Shown here: positions 50,883-59,560 of the stretch, one piece after another | How positions within the stretch are numbered: the first letter of the stretch is position 1 | Layout: every line of letters starts with the position of its first letter | Source of the DNA: Mycobacterium paragordonae | GTDB lineage: Bacteria > Actinomycetota > Actinomycetes > Mycobacteriales > Mycobacteriaceae | DNA length: 64,000 nt | Direction: 5' to 3' | NCBI RefSeq assembly: GCF_003614435.1 | Contig: NZ_CP025546.1 | Span: 2,294,001-2,358,000 of the forward strand | Position numbers and translations under genes: made by a program | Notes under the pieces: model-generated | Database searches by the model: none | What the model saw: only the letters and a program-made list of their open reading frames with translations | Told to the model about the DNA's origin: nothing

Positions 50883-52475
50883 ATGACGGCTCTCAACGAC
50901 TCAGAGCGGGCAGTCCACACTTGGACTGAGGGACGCTCGGAACGTTCGGCCCAGGAGCGTCCCACGCGAACAGTGGAGACCCCTTTGCAGCGCTTGAGCA
51001 GGTATTACCCGACGTGGCTACCCTCACGTCGGTTTATCGCCGCGGTTATCGCGATCGGCGGGATGCAGCTGCTGGCCACCATGGACAGCACGGTGGCCAT
51101 CGTCGCGCTTCCTAAGATTCAAAACGAGCTCAGCCTGTCCGATGCGGGCCGTAGCTGGGTGATCACCGCTTATGTGCTGACCTTCGGCGGGCTGATGCTG
51201 CTCGGCGGCCGGCTCGGCGACACCATCGGGCGCAAGCGCACCTTCATCGTCGGTGTCGCGCTGTTCACCATCTCGTCGGTGCTGTGCGCGGTGGCTTGGG
51301 ACGAGGTGACGCTGGTCATCGCCCGGCTGTCGCAGGGCGTGGGCTCGGCGATCGCCTCGCCGACCGGATTGGCGTTGGTCGCGACCACCTTCCCGAAGGG
51401 TCCGGCGCGTAATGCCGCGACGGCGGTCTTCGCGGCCATGACGGCGATCGGGTCCGTGATGGGCCTGGTGGTCGGCGGCGCGCTGACCGAGTACTCGTGG
51501 CGGCTGGCGTTCATGGTCAACGTGCCGATCGGCTTGGTGATGATCTACCTGGCCCGTACCGCGCTGCGCGAGACCAACCGCGAGCGGATGAAGCTGGACG
51601 CCGGCGGCGCCATGCTGGCCACCCTGGCGTGCACCGCCGCGGTGTTCGCCTTCTCGGTAGGCCCGGAGAAGGGCTGGCTCTCATTCACCACCCTCGGGTC
51701 CGGTGTGGTCGCAGTGGTGGCGGCCATCGCCTTCGCGATCGTCGAGCGCAGTGCGGAGAACCCGGTCATCCCGTTTGAGCTGTTCCGTGACCGCAACCGG
51801 CTGGTCACGTTCATCGCGATCTTCCTGGCCGGCGGCGTCATGTTCAGCCTGACGGTGTCCATCGGCCTGTACGTGCAGGACATCCTCGGCTACAGCGCGC
51901 TCGGCGCCGGCATCGGCTTCATCCCGTTCGTCATCGCCATGGGCATCGGTTTGGGCATCTCGTCGCAGCTGGTGTCGCGATTCTCGCCGCGGGTGCTGAC
52001 GATCGGCGGCGGCTGGCTGCTGCTGGGCGCGATGATCTACGGCTCGTTGTTCATGCACCGTGGCGCGCCGTACTTCCCGAACCTGGTGCTGCCGATCGTG
52101 GTCGGCGGGATCGGCATCGGCATGGTCGTCGTCCCGCTCACCCTGGCTGCGATCGCCGGCGTCGGTTTCGACCAGATCGGCCCGGTCTCGGCGATGACGC
52201 TGATGCTGCAGAGCTTGGGCGGGCCGCTGGTGCTGGCCGTCATTCAGGCCGTGATCACCTCGCGGACGCTGTTCCTGGGCGGCACGACCGGCCCGGTGAA
52301 GTTCATGAACGACGCGCAGTTGCAGGCACTCGACCACGGGTACACCTATGGGCTGCTGTGGATCGCCGGAGCGGCCGTGATCGTCGGTATCGCCGCGCTG
52401 TTCATCGGCTACACGCCCGAGCAGGTTGCGCACGCTCAGGAAGTCAAGGAAGCGATCGACGCCGGAGAGCTGTAG
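50883..52475 (+). CDS. efpA: EfpA, MFS (DHA2-type) efflux transporter
   Basis: This 530-residue major-facilitator protein has a hydrophilic N-terminus of about 48 residues followed by 14 hydrophobic helices. MFS motif A is seen as LGGRLGDTIGRKRTFI. MDSTVAIVALPKIQNELSLS is the conserved DHA2 motif D1 region. It matches EfpA (Rv2846c), the mycobacterial multidrug/lipid efflux pump. The gene stands alone between cysG and a repeat-rich gap. Confidence 0.94.
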   Translation: MTALNDSERAVHTWTEGRSERSAQERPTRTVETPLQRLSRYYPTWLPSRRFIAAVIAIGGMQLLATMDSTVAIVALPKIQNELSLSDAGRSWVITAYVLTFGGLMLLGGRLGDTIGRKRTFIVGVALFTISSVLCAVAWDEVTLVIARLSQGVGSAIASPTGLALVATTFPKGPARNAATAVFAAMTAIGSVMGLVVGGALTEYSWRLAFMVNVPIGLVMIYLARTALRETNRERMKLDAGGAMLATLACTAAVFAFSVGPEKGWLSFTTLGSGVVAVVAAIAFAIVERSAENPVIPFELFRDRNRLVTFIAIFLAGGVMFSLTVSIGLYVQDILGYSALGAGIGFIPFVIAMGIGLGISSQLVSRFSPRVLTIGGGWLLLGAMIYGSLFMHRGAPYFPNLVLPIVVGGIGIGMVVVPLTLAAIAGVGFDQIGPVSAMTLMLQSLGGPLVLAVIQAVITSRTLFLGGTTGPVKFMNDAQLQALDHGYTYGLLWIAGAAVIVGIAALFIGYTPEQVAHAQEVKEAIDAGEL

Positions 52476-52572
52476 GTCTTCGGTCTGCCAGCTTCGGCCT
52501 GCGAGCTTCGGCCGTAGGACCGTCCGCACGTCTCACTCGTCACACCAGTCCCTGGGAAAGTCGGGGGTCTGC

Positions 52573-52690
52573 CTGCCCGCCTACGCGCGACAAGTCAGGA
52601 GTCGCTACTTGGCGGGCGCAGGGTGCACCGACTGCCCGCCTACGCGCGACAGATCACGAGTCGCTACGAGGCGGGCACGCAGTGCACCGA
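52573..52690. repeat. Two 59-bp tandem units, each able to form a hairpin
   Basis: Units 52573-52631 and 52632-52690 are identical at 50 of 59 positions. Each contains GCCCGCC...GGCGGGC-type and GCGAC...GTCGC complementary arms, so each can fold into a stem-loop. The differences are mostly in loop and internal-loop positions. Confidence 0.85.
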
Positions 52691-52744
52691 CTCCGCCATG
52701 GACCAGTGCGGCTGCTGTGACTGAGCCCCGGGCGATGGCACTGA

Positions 52745-52850
52745 GCCGCTAAACGCCGCGGCACCGACCCACCAAACGCCGTGGCACCGAGCCTCTGAAC
52801 GCCGTGTCACCGAGCCGCTAAACGCCGTGGCACCGAGCCGGTAAACCGGC
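52745..52850. repeat. 23-bp VNTR-like tandem repeat
   Basis: Four full 23-bp units begin at 52745, 52768, 52791 and 52814, with core AACGCCGTGGCACCGA. A degenerate unit precedes them (52725-52744) and a partial one follows (52837-52850). The unit length is not a multiple of three, so it is not a coding repeat. It has the look of a mycobacterial MIRU/VNTR locus. Confidence 0.85.
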
Positions 52851-52971
52851 CGGCCCCTACTCGCGTTTCCGCTGCAATTTTGCAACCTCGATACAGCGCT
52901 GAGCGCCGCGCGTCGCCGAGTGCAGCCTCCGCCCGACACCCACGTGACGCGGGAAGCACCCAGCCCCCAAG

Positions 52972-52977
52972 TAGGCT
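52972..52977 (+). promoter_or_regulatory. -10 element of proS
   Basis: TAGGCT (TANNNT) lies 8 bases before GTG 52986, predicting a leaderless or nearly leaderless mRNA. Confidence 0.5.
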
Positions 52978-52985
52978 TGCCGCCT

Positions 52986-54728
52986 GTGATCACCCGGATG
53001 TCCGAGCTGTTTCTGCGCACTCTGCGCGACGACCCCGCCGACGCGGAAGTCCCCAGCCACAAACTGCTGATCCGCGCCGGATACGTCCGACCCATCGCGC
53101 CCGGCCTGTACAGCTGGCTTCCGCTCGGCCTGAAGGTGCTGCGCAACATCGAGCGCGTCGTCCGCGAGGAGATGAACGTGATCGGCGGCCAGGAGATCCT
53201 GTTTCCCGCCCTGCTGCCGCGCGCACCCTACGAGACCACCAATCGGTGGACGGAATACGGCGACGGCGTGTTCCGGGTAAAGGATCGCCGCGGCAACGAC
53301 TACATGCTGGGCCCCACCCACGAAGAGCTGTTCACCCTGACCGTCAAGGGCGAGTACAGCTCCTACAAGGACTTCCCGCTGACCCTGTACCAAATCCAGA
53401 ACAAATACCGCGACGAGGCGCGTCCGCGCGCCGGCATCCTGCGCGGCCGCGAGTTCGTCATGAAGGACTCGTACTCCTTCGACCTCGACGCCGCCGGCCT
53501 CAAGGCCTCCTACCATGCCCACCGCGAGGCCTACCAGCGGATCTTCGAGCGACTGAACGTGCGGTACGTGATCGTGTCCGCGGTGTCGGGTGCGATGGGC
53601 GGCAGCGCCTCCGAAGAGTTCCTGGCCGAAAGCCCGATCGGTGAGGACACCTTCGTCCGTTGCGTGGAATCCGGCTACGCCGCCAACGTCGAAGCCGTCA
53701 TCACCGCCCGCCCCGACGCGCAACCCACCGAGGACAAGCCCCCGGCCGAGGTCCACGACACCGGCGACACCCCGACCATCGCCACTCTGGTCGCCTGGGC
53801 AAACGAGGCGCTGGGCCGCACGGTGACCGCCGCCGACACCCTCAAGAACGTGCTGCTGAAGGTGCGCCAGCCCGGGGGAGACTGGGAACTGCTGGCCATC
53901 GGTGTGCCCGGTGACCGCGAGGTCGACGACAAGCGACTCGGCGCGGCGCTGGAACCGGCCGAGTACGCGTTGCTCGACGACGCCGACTTCGCGAAGTACC
54001 CGTTCCTGGTCAAGGGCTACATCGGCCCGAAAGCCTTGCGGGACAACGAGGTCCGCTATCTCATCGACCCGCGGATCGTCGACGGCACCAGCTGGATCAC
54101 CGGCGCCGACGAGCCCGGGCGCCACGTTGTCGGCCTGGTCGCCGGCCGCGACTTCACCGCCGACGGCACCATCGAGGCCGCCGAGGTACGCGAAGGCGAC
54201 CCCTCGCCCGACGGCGCCGGCCCGCTGGTGATGGCCCGTGGCATCGAGATCGGCCACATCTTCCAGCTCGGCCGCAAATACACCGACGCCTTCAGCGCGG
54301 ACGTGCTGGGCGAGGACGGCAAGCCGGTGCGGCTGACCATGGGTTCGTACGGCATCGGGGTCTCGCGCCTGGTGGCCGTGGTCGCCGAGCAGCACCACGA
54401 CGAGCTGGGCCTGCGCTGGCCGCCGTCGATGGCGCCGTTCGGGGTGCACCTGGTGATGGCCAACAAGGACCCTGAGGCCCGGCTCGGCGCCGCCAAGCTG
54501 GCCGCCGACCTGGACAAGATCGGGGTCGACGTGCTGCTTGACGACCGTCAGGCCTCGCCCGGGGTGAAGTTCAAGGACGCCGAGCTGCTCGGCGTGCCCT
54601 GGATCGTCGTGGTCGGCCGCGGCTGGGCCGACGGCCGAGTGGAGCTGCGCAACCGGTTCAGCGGGGAGACCAGAGAGCTGACGGTCGGCGATTCGCTCAC
54701 CACCGACCTGGTCGCCGCCATCAGCTAG
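52986..54728 (+). CDS. proS: ProS, prolyl-tRNA synthetase
   Basis: This 580-residue class II synthetase is of the bacterial type with an insertion (INS) editing domain. Motif 1 region: [23 protein letters not shown]. Motif 2: [25 protein letters not shown]. Motif 3: [16 protein letters not shown]. The YbaK-like insertion lies at about 225-390, and the anticodon-binding domain is C-terminal. I use GTG 52986 (M-I-T-R-M-S-E-L) because it matches the tuberculosis start; ATG 52998 is possible. Confidence 0.95.
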   Translation: MITRMSELFLRTLRDDPADAEVPSHKLLIRAGYVRPIAPGLYSWLPLGLKVLRNIERVVREEMNVIGGQEILFPALLPRAPYETTNRWTEYGDGVFRVKDRRGNDYMLGPTHEELFTLTVKGEYSSYKDFPLTLYQIQNKYRDEARPRAGILRGREFVMKDSYSFDLDAAGLKASYHAHREAYQRIFERLNVRYVIVSAVSGAMGGSASEEFLAESPIGEDTFVRCVESGYAANVEAVITARPDAQPTEDKPPAEVHDTGDTPTIATLVAWANEALGRTVTAADTLKNVLLKVRQPGGDWELLAIGVPGDREVDDKRLGAALEPAEYALLDDADFAKYPFLVKGYIGPKALRDNEVRYLIDPRIVDGTSWITGADEPGRHVVGLVAGRDFTADGTIEAAEVREGDPSPDGAGPLVMARGIEIGHIFQLGRKYTDAFSADVLGEDGKPVRLTMGSYGIGVSRLVAVVAEQHHDELGLRWPPSMAPFGVHLVMANKDPEARLGAAKLAADLDKIGVDVLLDDRQASPGVKFKDAELLGVPWIVVVGRGWADGRVELRNRFSGETRELTVGDSLTTDLVAAIS

Positions 54729-55175
54729 CTACTCGTTGCCGCCCGGGAACGTGGTGGTGATCGGCCAGCCGCCCAGCACCTTGTTCCACCGCGCGGCCAG
54801 CACAGCGCTCTGCGTCAGTGCGGTCGAGGCGAACGCCCGGTCCTCGGCGGTCTCGGCGTGCTCGACGACCGCCCGCCACGCCGTCGCGCCGTCGTTCTCC
54901 ATGCGTGCCGCCAGCCGTGCCGCATCCGCCGGGCTGCCCACCGGTGACGGCAGCTGATACCCGGCGGCGGCCGGCGGCGGCGTGACCTTGCGGGCGCTCA
55001 GCATCGCGATGACATCGTCGCGGCGCTGACGGTGCTGATTGAGCGCCTCCACCACCAGGTCGTTGACGCTGGGGGGCGACAGCGCCGACACGATGCCGTA
55101 GCCGTAGATGGTGCCGTGCTCGACGGCCAGCGCATCGCTGAGGGCCGTGACGTCAGCGTCTTTGCCGCCGCTCAT
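54729..55175 (-). CDS. DUF4439 ferritin-like protein (Rv2844-like)
   Basis: This 148-residue helical protein contains AVEHGTIYGYGIVSAL and NQHRQRRDDVIAML, a four-helix ferritin-like pattern with Glu/His pairs (DUF4439). The typical diiron ExxH set is incomplete as far as I can see. ATG 55175 overlaps the stop of the upstream lipoprotein gene as ATGA, and the two similar-sized proteins may interact. Function unknown. Confidence 0.8.
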   Translation of the reverse strand: MSGGKDADVTALSDALAVEHGTIYGYGIVSALSPPSVNDLVVEALNQHRQRRDDVIAMLSARKVTPPPAAAGYQLPSPVGSPADAARLAARMENDGATAWRAVVEHAETAEDRAFASTALTQSAVLAARWNKVLGGWPITTTFPGGNE

Positions 55176-55720
55176 ATCGACGGCCCCCCGGGAACCAGCG
55201 CAACCTCGCAGGACGCGGTGCACGACGCGGCGATCGAGGCGAGCAATCCGGCCCGATAGCCCGACGACGACGACACCAGGCGGTTGGCGTCCTCCGCCGA
55301 CTTGCGCAGCGAATCGATCACGTCGGAAACCGGTGGCGGTGGCGGCGGCGGAGCCTCCGGCTCGGTCGGGCTGGTGGTCGGGCTGGAGCTGCTGGTTTCA
55401 CTGGTGGAGGAGACGAGCTTGCCGGCGGCCCGCGCGATCTCGGTGGACAGCGCCCGGGCGTGCGCGGCGCGCTGAGTCGCGACCACGGTCAGCGCGGCCG
55501 CGATCTGCGGTGGGCTGCCGATCGCCCCGGCGGCCGAGGCGGCCAGCGCACTGTCGCGCCGGGCCTGGTCCAAAGGGCCCACCAATTCCTCGACGGCTGG
55601 AGTTTTCGGGGCCGACTCGCCGCAGGCGGTTGCCGCCACCCCGAGTGCGGCGAGAGCGGCACCACCGGCGAGCACACGCCGCCTGCTGATGACGGGTACT
55701 GCTCTGGGCACGTCCCACAT
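55172..55720 (-). CDS. Tat-exported lipoprotein with helical domain (Rv2843-like)
   Basis: This 182-residue protein has a twin-arginine signal (ISRRRVLAGGAALAALGVAAT) ending in a lipobox-like ATAC (C33). A helical domain (about 35-110) precedes a Ser/Thr/Pro-rich linker (SSTSETSSSSPTTSP, PPPPPP) and a C-terminal helix. A folded protein anchored on the outer face of the membrane is expected. It is coupled to the ferritin-like gene. Start ATG 55720; longer starts would disrupt the signal. Confidence 0.82.
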   Translation of the reverse strand: MWDVPRAVPVISRRRVLAGGAALAALGVAATACGESAPKTPAVEELVGPLDQARRDSALAASAAGAIGSPPQIAAALTVVATQRAAHARALSTEIARAAGKLVSSTSETSSSSPTTSPTEPEAPPPPPPPVSDVIDSLRKSAEDANRLVSSSSGYRAGLLASIAASCTASCEVALVPGGPSI

Positions 55721-55906
55721 CCTGCCATCACCGGGCACCGCGGCAGCGCCAGCCACGATGCCACCCGGCCCCGGCGAGACAACCACCGCGTCGTTGAACG
55801 GGCGTCAATAGCGGATCCTGGCGTATCGTTGGTAGCTGGCTCTCTGAGTTCGCTGTGAAAGCCGCGCTCAAGCGCATGACCGACAACTCAAGATGAGGAG
55901 CTCGCC

Positions 55907-56446
55907 GTGACCACCGGGCTACCTTCGCAGACGCAGGTGATCGAGCTACTGACCGGAGAGTTCGCGCGCGCCGGTTACGAGATTGAAGACGTGGTCATCA
56001 ACAGCCGCACCCGCCCACCGCGCATCACCGTGATCGCCGACGGCGACACCGCCCTGGACCTCGATACCATCGCCGCACTGTCCCGTACCGCCTCGGATTT
56101 GCTGGACAGGCTGGACGGCGGCACGGGCGACAATTCGGACGCCTACATCCTCGAGGTCAGCTCGCCCGGCGTGGACCGCCCGTTGACCACCGAGAAGCAC
56201 TTCCGTCGGGCGCGGGGCCGCAAGGTCGACCTGGCACTGGCGGACGGATCACAGCTGTCCGGACGGGTCGCTGATGCCATCGACGGCACGCTGTCGTTGG
56301 TGGTCCGCACCGGCCGGGATCTGGCCGTTCGCCAGATTCCTCTGGCGGACGTCGTCAAAGCTGTTGTGCAGGTTGAATTTTCGCCACCGGCCCGAGCGGA
56401 GCTGGAACTGTTGGGTCAGGCACAGGGGACGGAGGCCGGAGCATGA
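55907..56446 (+). CDS. rimP: RimP, 30S ribosome maturation factor
   Basis: This 179-residue protein has the RimP N-domain ([16 protein letters not shown]-type strand) with [23 protein letters not shown], the family signature, and a C-terminal SH3-like domain. It helps assemble the 30S subunit. GAGGAG precedes GTG 55907. Its stop overlaps nusA by 4 bases; it opens the rimP-nusA-(ylxR)-infB-rbfA unit. Confidence 0.94.
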   Translation: MTTGLPSQTQVIELLTGEFARAGYEIEDVVINSRTRPPRITVIADGDTALDLDTIAALSRTASDLLDRLDGGTGDNSDAYILEVSSPGVDRPLTTEKHFRRARGRKVDLALADGSQLSGRVADAIDGTLSLVVRTGRDLAVRQIPLADVVKAVVQVEFSPPARAELELLGQAQGTEAGA

Positions 56447-57474
56447 ACATCGACATGGCCGCACTCCACGCGATCGAGGTGGACCGGGGCATCTCGGTCA
56501 ACGAGCTACTCGAGACCATCAAGTCCGCGCTGCTCACCGCCTACCGGCACACCGAGGGCCACCAGTCGGACGCCCGCATCGAGATCGACCGCAAGACCGG
56601 CGTGGTCCGGGTGATCGCCCGTGAGACCGATGAAGACGGCAACCTGATCAGCGAGTGGGACGACACACCCGAGGGTTTCGGCCGCATCGCGGCGACCACC
56701 GCACGCCAGGTCATGTTGCAACGATTCCGCGACGCGGAGAACGAGCGCACGTTCGGTGAGTTCTCCACCCGCGAAGGCGAGATCGTCGCCGGCGTCATCC
56801 AGCGCGACAGCCGGGCCAACGCCCGCGGGTTGGTCGTCGTCCGGATGGGCACCGAAGCCAAGGCCTCCGAAGGGGTGATCCCGGCCGCCGAACAGGTGCC
56901 CGGTGAGAGCTACGAGCACGGCAACCGGCTGCGCTGTTACGTCGTCGGGGTCAGTCGCGGGTCCCGTGAGCCGCTGATCACCCTGTCGCGCACGCACCCG
57001 AACCTGGTGCGCAAGCTGTTCTCGCTCGAGGTCCCCGAGATCGCCGACGGTTCGGTGGAGATCGTGGCGGTGGCCCGGGAGGCCGGCCACCGGTCCAAGA
57101 TCGCCGTCGCGTCCCGGGTGCCCGGTCTGAACGCCAAGGGTGCCTGCATCGGTCCGATGGGGCAGCGGGTCCGCAACGTGATGAGCGAGTTGTCCGGAGA
57201 GAAGATCGACATCATCGACTACGACGAGGACCCGGCCCGCTTCGTGGCCAACGCGCTGTCGCCGGCCAAGGTGGTCTCGGTGTCGGTGATCGACCCGAAC
57301 GCGCGCGCCGCCCGGGTCGTGGTTCCGGACTTCCAGTTGTCGCTGGCCATCGGCAAGGAAGGGCAGAACGCCCGGCTCGCGGCCCGGCTCACGGGGTGGC
57401 GCATCGACATCCGGGGTGACGCGCCGGGTCAGCCGGAGGAGGGCGCGAGCCACGGGATGGCGCACGAGCACTAG
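56443..57474 (+). CDS. nusA: NusA, transcription elongation/termination factor
   Basis: This 343-residue factor has an N-terminal RNA-polymerase-binding domain ([20 protein letters not shown]), an S1 domain (about 105-180, [20 protein letters not shown]) and two KH domains ([45 protein letters not shown]). It lacks the C-terminal acidic repeats, as usual in actinobacteria. Downstream, where ylxR should follow, there is an inverted PE-lipase gene. Confidence 0.95.
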   Translation: MNIDMAALHAIEVDRGISVNELLETIKSALLTAYRHTEGHQSDARIEIDRKTGVVRVIARETDEDGNLISEWDDTPEGFGRIAATTARQVMLQRFRDAENERTFGEFSTREGEIVAGVIQRDSRANARGLVVVRMGTEAKASEGVIPAAEQVPGESYEHGNRLRCYVVGVSRGSREPLITLSRTHPNLVRKLFSLEVPEIADGSVEIVAVAREAGHRSKIAVASRVPGLNAKGACIGPMGQRVRNVMSELSGEKIDIIDYDEDPARFVANALSPAKVVSVSVIDPNARAARVVVPDFQLSLAIGKEGQNARLAARLTGWRIDIRGDAPGQPEEGASHGMAHEH

Positions 57475-57480
57475 AGCTTC

Positions 57481-57504
57481 GGCGCTGGCCGCTTGCCGAG
57501 CGCC
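57481..57504 (+). terminator. Possible hairpin between nusA and the lipase gene
   Basis: GGCGCT (57481-57486) and AGCGCC (57499-57504) pair around a 12-base loop in the 48-base gap between the two converging genes. There is no U-run, so confidence is low. Confidence 0.3.
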
Positions 57505-57522
57505 CGGCCGCAGCGGTTCGGC

Positions 57523-58824
57523 TCAAATACCCAGCTCCCGCTCGATCTGCGGCCAGTAGCGCAGCCCGCCCGGGCTCAGCAGAACCCAGTCATGGAATCC
57601 GCCGGTAGCCAGGACGAAGCTGATCGGCGCCGATTGCGACACCGCGTTCTGCGCGAGGATGAACTGGTCCGGCGCGACCGGATCCAGGGAGCCCGCATAG
57701 ACGTACGTCGGCGGCAGCCCCTCGAGGGACCCGAATAATGGGCTTACCAGCGGATCGGTCAGCGCAAGATCGCCGGCCCAAAGTTGGTTGGCCCGATAGA
57801 TCCCGTTCGAGCGATCGGGAAGGAAGGGGTCGTCGATCAGGCCGAGGTTCGGATTGACCAGCCGTTGGTCCAGCAGTGGCGACAGCAGAACCATCGATCG
57901 CGGTACGGCCTGGTTGTGGGCCACCAGGTATTGGACGGCCGACAGTCCGATGGTTGCACCCGCGGAGTCACCCAACACGCTTACGTTGGATGCGCCGTGA
58001 GCCGCGATCTGCGTGGAGATGTAGCCGGCAACTCTGGGCACCACAGTGCCGGCCGTACCGCCTTGCTGGATCAGCGGGTAGATCGGCACCGCAAAGGTTG
58101 CGCCGGTCTGATACGCCATCACGGAATAGCCGAGCCAGTGGAAGATCATCGGCGGCCAGAGGAACGCGCCGCCGTGTAGTGCGACGACATAGTTGCCCGT
58201 CGGGTGAGCCGGCACGATCTCGACGACCTGCATCCCTTCATAGCTGGTGTAGCGGACCGTTTCGCCCAGCAAAGTCGTCAGGAGGCGCGGTGGCGAGTCG
58301 CTGAAGAGCGGGTTCAAGAGGCCGCTGACAAACAGCTGCTGAACTGGGGAATTCAGTACCCCGAGTTGGTCATATATTCCGGACCAGGTCAGGAAGGCTT
58401 TCACCGGCCGCAACGCGGCAGTTTCCAGACGCGTGAGCAGCGACTGCGTGCCGCTGAACCTGGGGGTTTCCCCGGCCGGGACCGGTTCGATGGCCGGTGA
58501 CCCGAAGATCTCGGTCCAAATCGAGTTTCCCAGCGCTGAAAGATTGGCGGCTTCCGCGCCCAGAAAGGATTCCGCACTCATCGTCAGCGTCGCGATGAAA
58601 CGGGACTGAAAAGCCGCTGCCTGGGCGCTGAGTGCCTGAAATTCCCAACCGTGGCCCGAGAACAGCTTCACTACGGCCGCTGACACCTCATCGGCGGCAG
58701 CCGCAAGCACCCTGGTGGTCGAGGTTGCGGCCGCCGCGTTGGCCTCGCCAAGCCTCGATTCGATGATCGCCAGTTCCGCTGCCGCCGACCCCATCAGTTC
58801 CGGCGCCGCAATCACATAGGACAT
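57523..58824 (-). CDS. LipY-like PE-domain triacylglycerol lipase
   Basis: This 433-residue protein has an N-terminal PE domain (1-95, MSYVIAAPELMGSAAAEL) for ESX-5 export, a linker, and a hormone-sensitive-lipase-family domain (about 180-433). HGG oxyanion motif is at 217-219; GDSAG nucleophile S287; Asp D381 (GSLDP); His H411 (GGFHDW). It is close to M. tuberculosis LipY (Rv3097c) in layout, but G-D-S-A-G-A replaces G-D-S-A-G-G. It lies inverted inside the nusA-infB translation operon. ATG 58824 gives the canonical PE start. Confidence 0.92.
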   Translation of the reverse strand: MSYVIAAPELMGSAAAELAIIESRLGEANAAAATSTTRVLAAAADEVSAAVVKLFSGHGWEFQALSAQAAAFQSRFIATLTMSAESFLGAEAANLSALGNSIWTEIFGSPAIEPVPAGETPRFSGTQSLLTRLETAALRPVKAFLTWSGIYDQLGVLNSPVQQLFVSGLLNPLFSDSPPRLLTTLLGETVRYTSYEGMQVVEIVPAHPTGNYVVALHGGAFLWPPMIFHWLGYSVMAYQTGATFAVPIYPLIQQGGTAGTVVPRVAGYISTQIAAHGASNVSVLGDSAGATIGLSAVQYLVAHNQAVPRSMVLLSPLLDQRLVNPNLGLIDDPFLPDRSNGIYRANQLWAGDLALTDPLVSPLFGSLEGLPPTYVYAGSLDPVAPDQFILAQNAVSQSAPISFVLATGGFHDWVLLSPGGLRYWPQIERELGI

Positions 58825-59004
58825 GTCATGAAACCCTTTACGTCGGCCGAGGTCGCGCCCATGGTGTGACCAGGTCTTGCGCAACCCAGCCTCACTCCGG
58901 TCGACGAATTGCTCCGCAGTAGTCGGCTACTGAATCGAGATCGGGCAATCGAAGAAACACTGAACCCGGCCTGACCGGGCGTTGGGCCCCTGGGTGCGTC
59001 GAGC

Positions 59005-59082
59005 GCACGTACGTGCCGACCTCGAAGATCATCTGGTGTCGGGCGCGCGTGCCCGCGTCGACGCGGGTGGTTCGGACCACCG
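59005..59082. promoter_or_regulatory. Palindrome cluster upstream of ylxR
   Basis: Three perfect inverted repeats occur in 78 bases: GCACGTACGTGC (59005-59016), CCCGCGTCGACGCGGG (59052-59067) and GGTGGT-TCGG-ACCACC (59066-59081). The last two abut and end 14 bases before the ylxR -10. They may be operators, a transcript-boundary structure or scars of the lipase insertion. Confidence 0.5.
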
Positions 59083-59094
59083 GTCGGGTGACGC

Positions 59095-59100
59095 TAGACT
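59095..59100 (+). promoter_or_regulatory. -10 element, leaderless, ylxR
   Basis: TAGACT (TANNNT) lies 5 bases before GTG 59106. It gives ylxR-infB-rbfA-nrnA a start point independent of nusA. Confidence 0.55.
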
Positions 59101-59105
59101 GAGCC

Positions 59106-59474
59106 GTGATCCAGCGCGAGCCTTCGGCCTCGGCGCGCCAACGCCCGGACAACCCCAGCGGACCGGTGCGGACGTGTGTCGGATGCCGGAAGCGAGAGCT
59201 GGCCGTCGAACTGCTTCGAGTGGTGGCTCGGTCGGCCGGGAACGGCAACTACGCCGTAATCGTTGACCCTGCCGGAAGCCTGCCGGGGCGAGGTGCGTGG
59301 TTGCATCCCGGCCCGAAGTGCGTACAAGAAGCGATTCGGCGGCGAGCTTTCACCCGCGCGCTGCGCATCACCGGTTCACCGGATACATCCGCGGTGATCG
59401 AGCACGTCAGCTCCCTGGCGGGCTCGTCCACCAAGGCAACAGAACAGGTAGCAACGAACATGAGCACACCGTGA
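59106..59474 (+). CDS. ylxR: YlxR/RnpM family RNA-binding protein
   Basis: This 122-residue protein carries the YlxR motif RTCVGCRKRELAVELLRVV and the later LPGRGAWLHPGPKCVQEAIRRRAF. Family members bind nucleic acid and have been linked to RNase P regulation. The gene normally sits directly between nusA and infB. Here it is the first gene after the inverted lipase insertion and starts at a GTG right after a -10 element. Confidence 0.9.
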   Translation: MIQREPSASARQRPDNPSGPVRTCVGCRKRELAVELLRVVARSAGNGNYAVIVDPAGSLPGRGAWLHPGPKCVQEAIRRRAFTRALRITGSPDTSAVIEHVSSLAGSSTKATEQVATNMSTP

Positions 59475-59560
59475 AGTCCCGATGACTCCCACTTCGATGC
59501 GTTACAGCTAACCCCCGAGGCGCGGCCCAACCGCTTGTCGCCTCTTAGACAGGAGATGTA

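Larger units (their letters stand above)
52476..52985. other. 510-base gene-free tract between efpA and proS
   Basis: No reading frame here is supported. The tract holds three different tandem repeats in order: about three 14-bp AGCTTCGGCC-type units (52476-52513), two 59-bp hairpin units (52573-52690) and at least four 23-bp units (52745-52850). The proS promoter follows. It looks like a hypervariable intergenic locus. Confidence 0.8.

Noticed and set aside
52573..52850. CRISPR array
   Set aside because: The repeats are tandem and imperfect, without unique spacers, and no cas genes are near.
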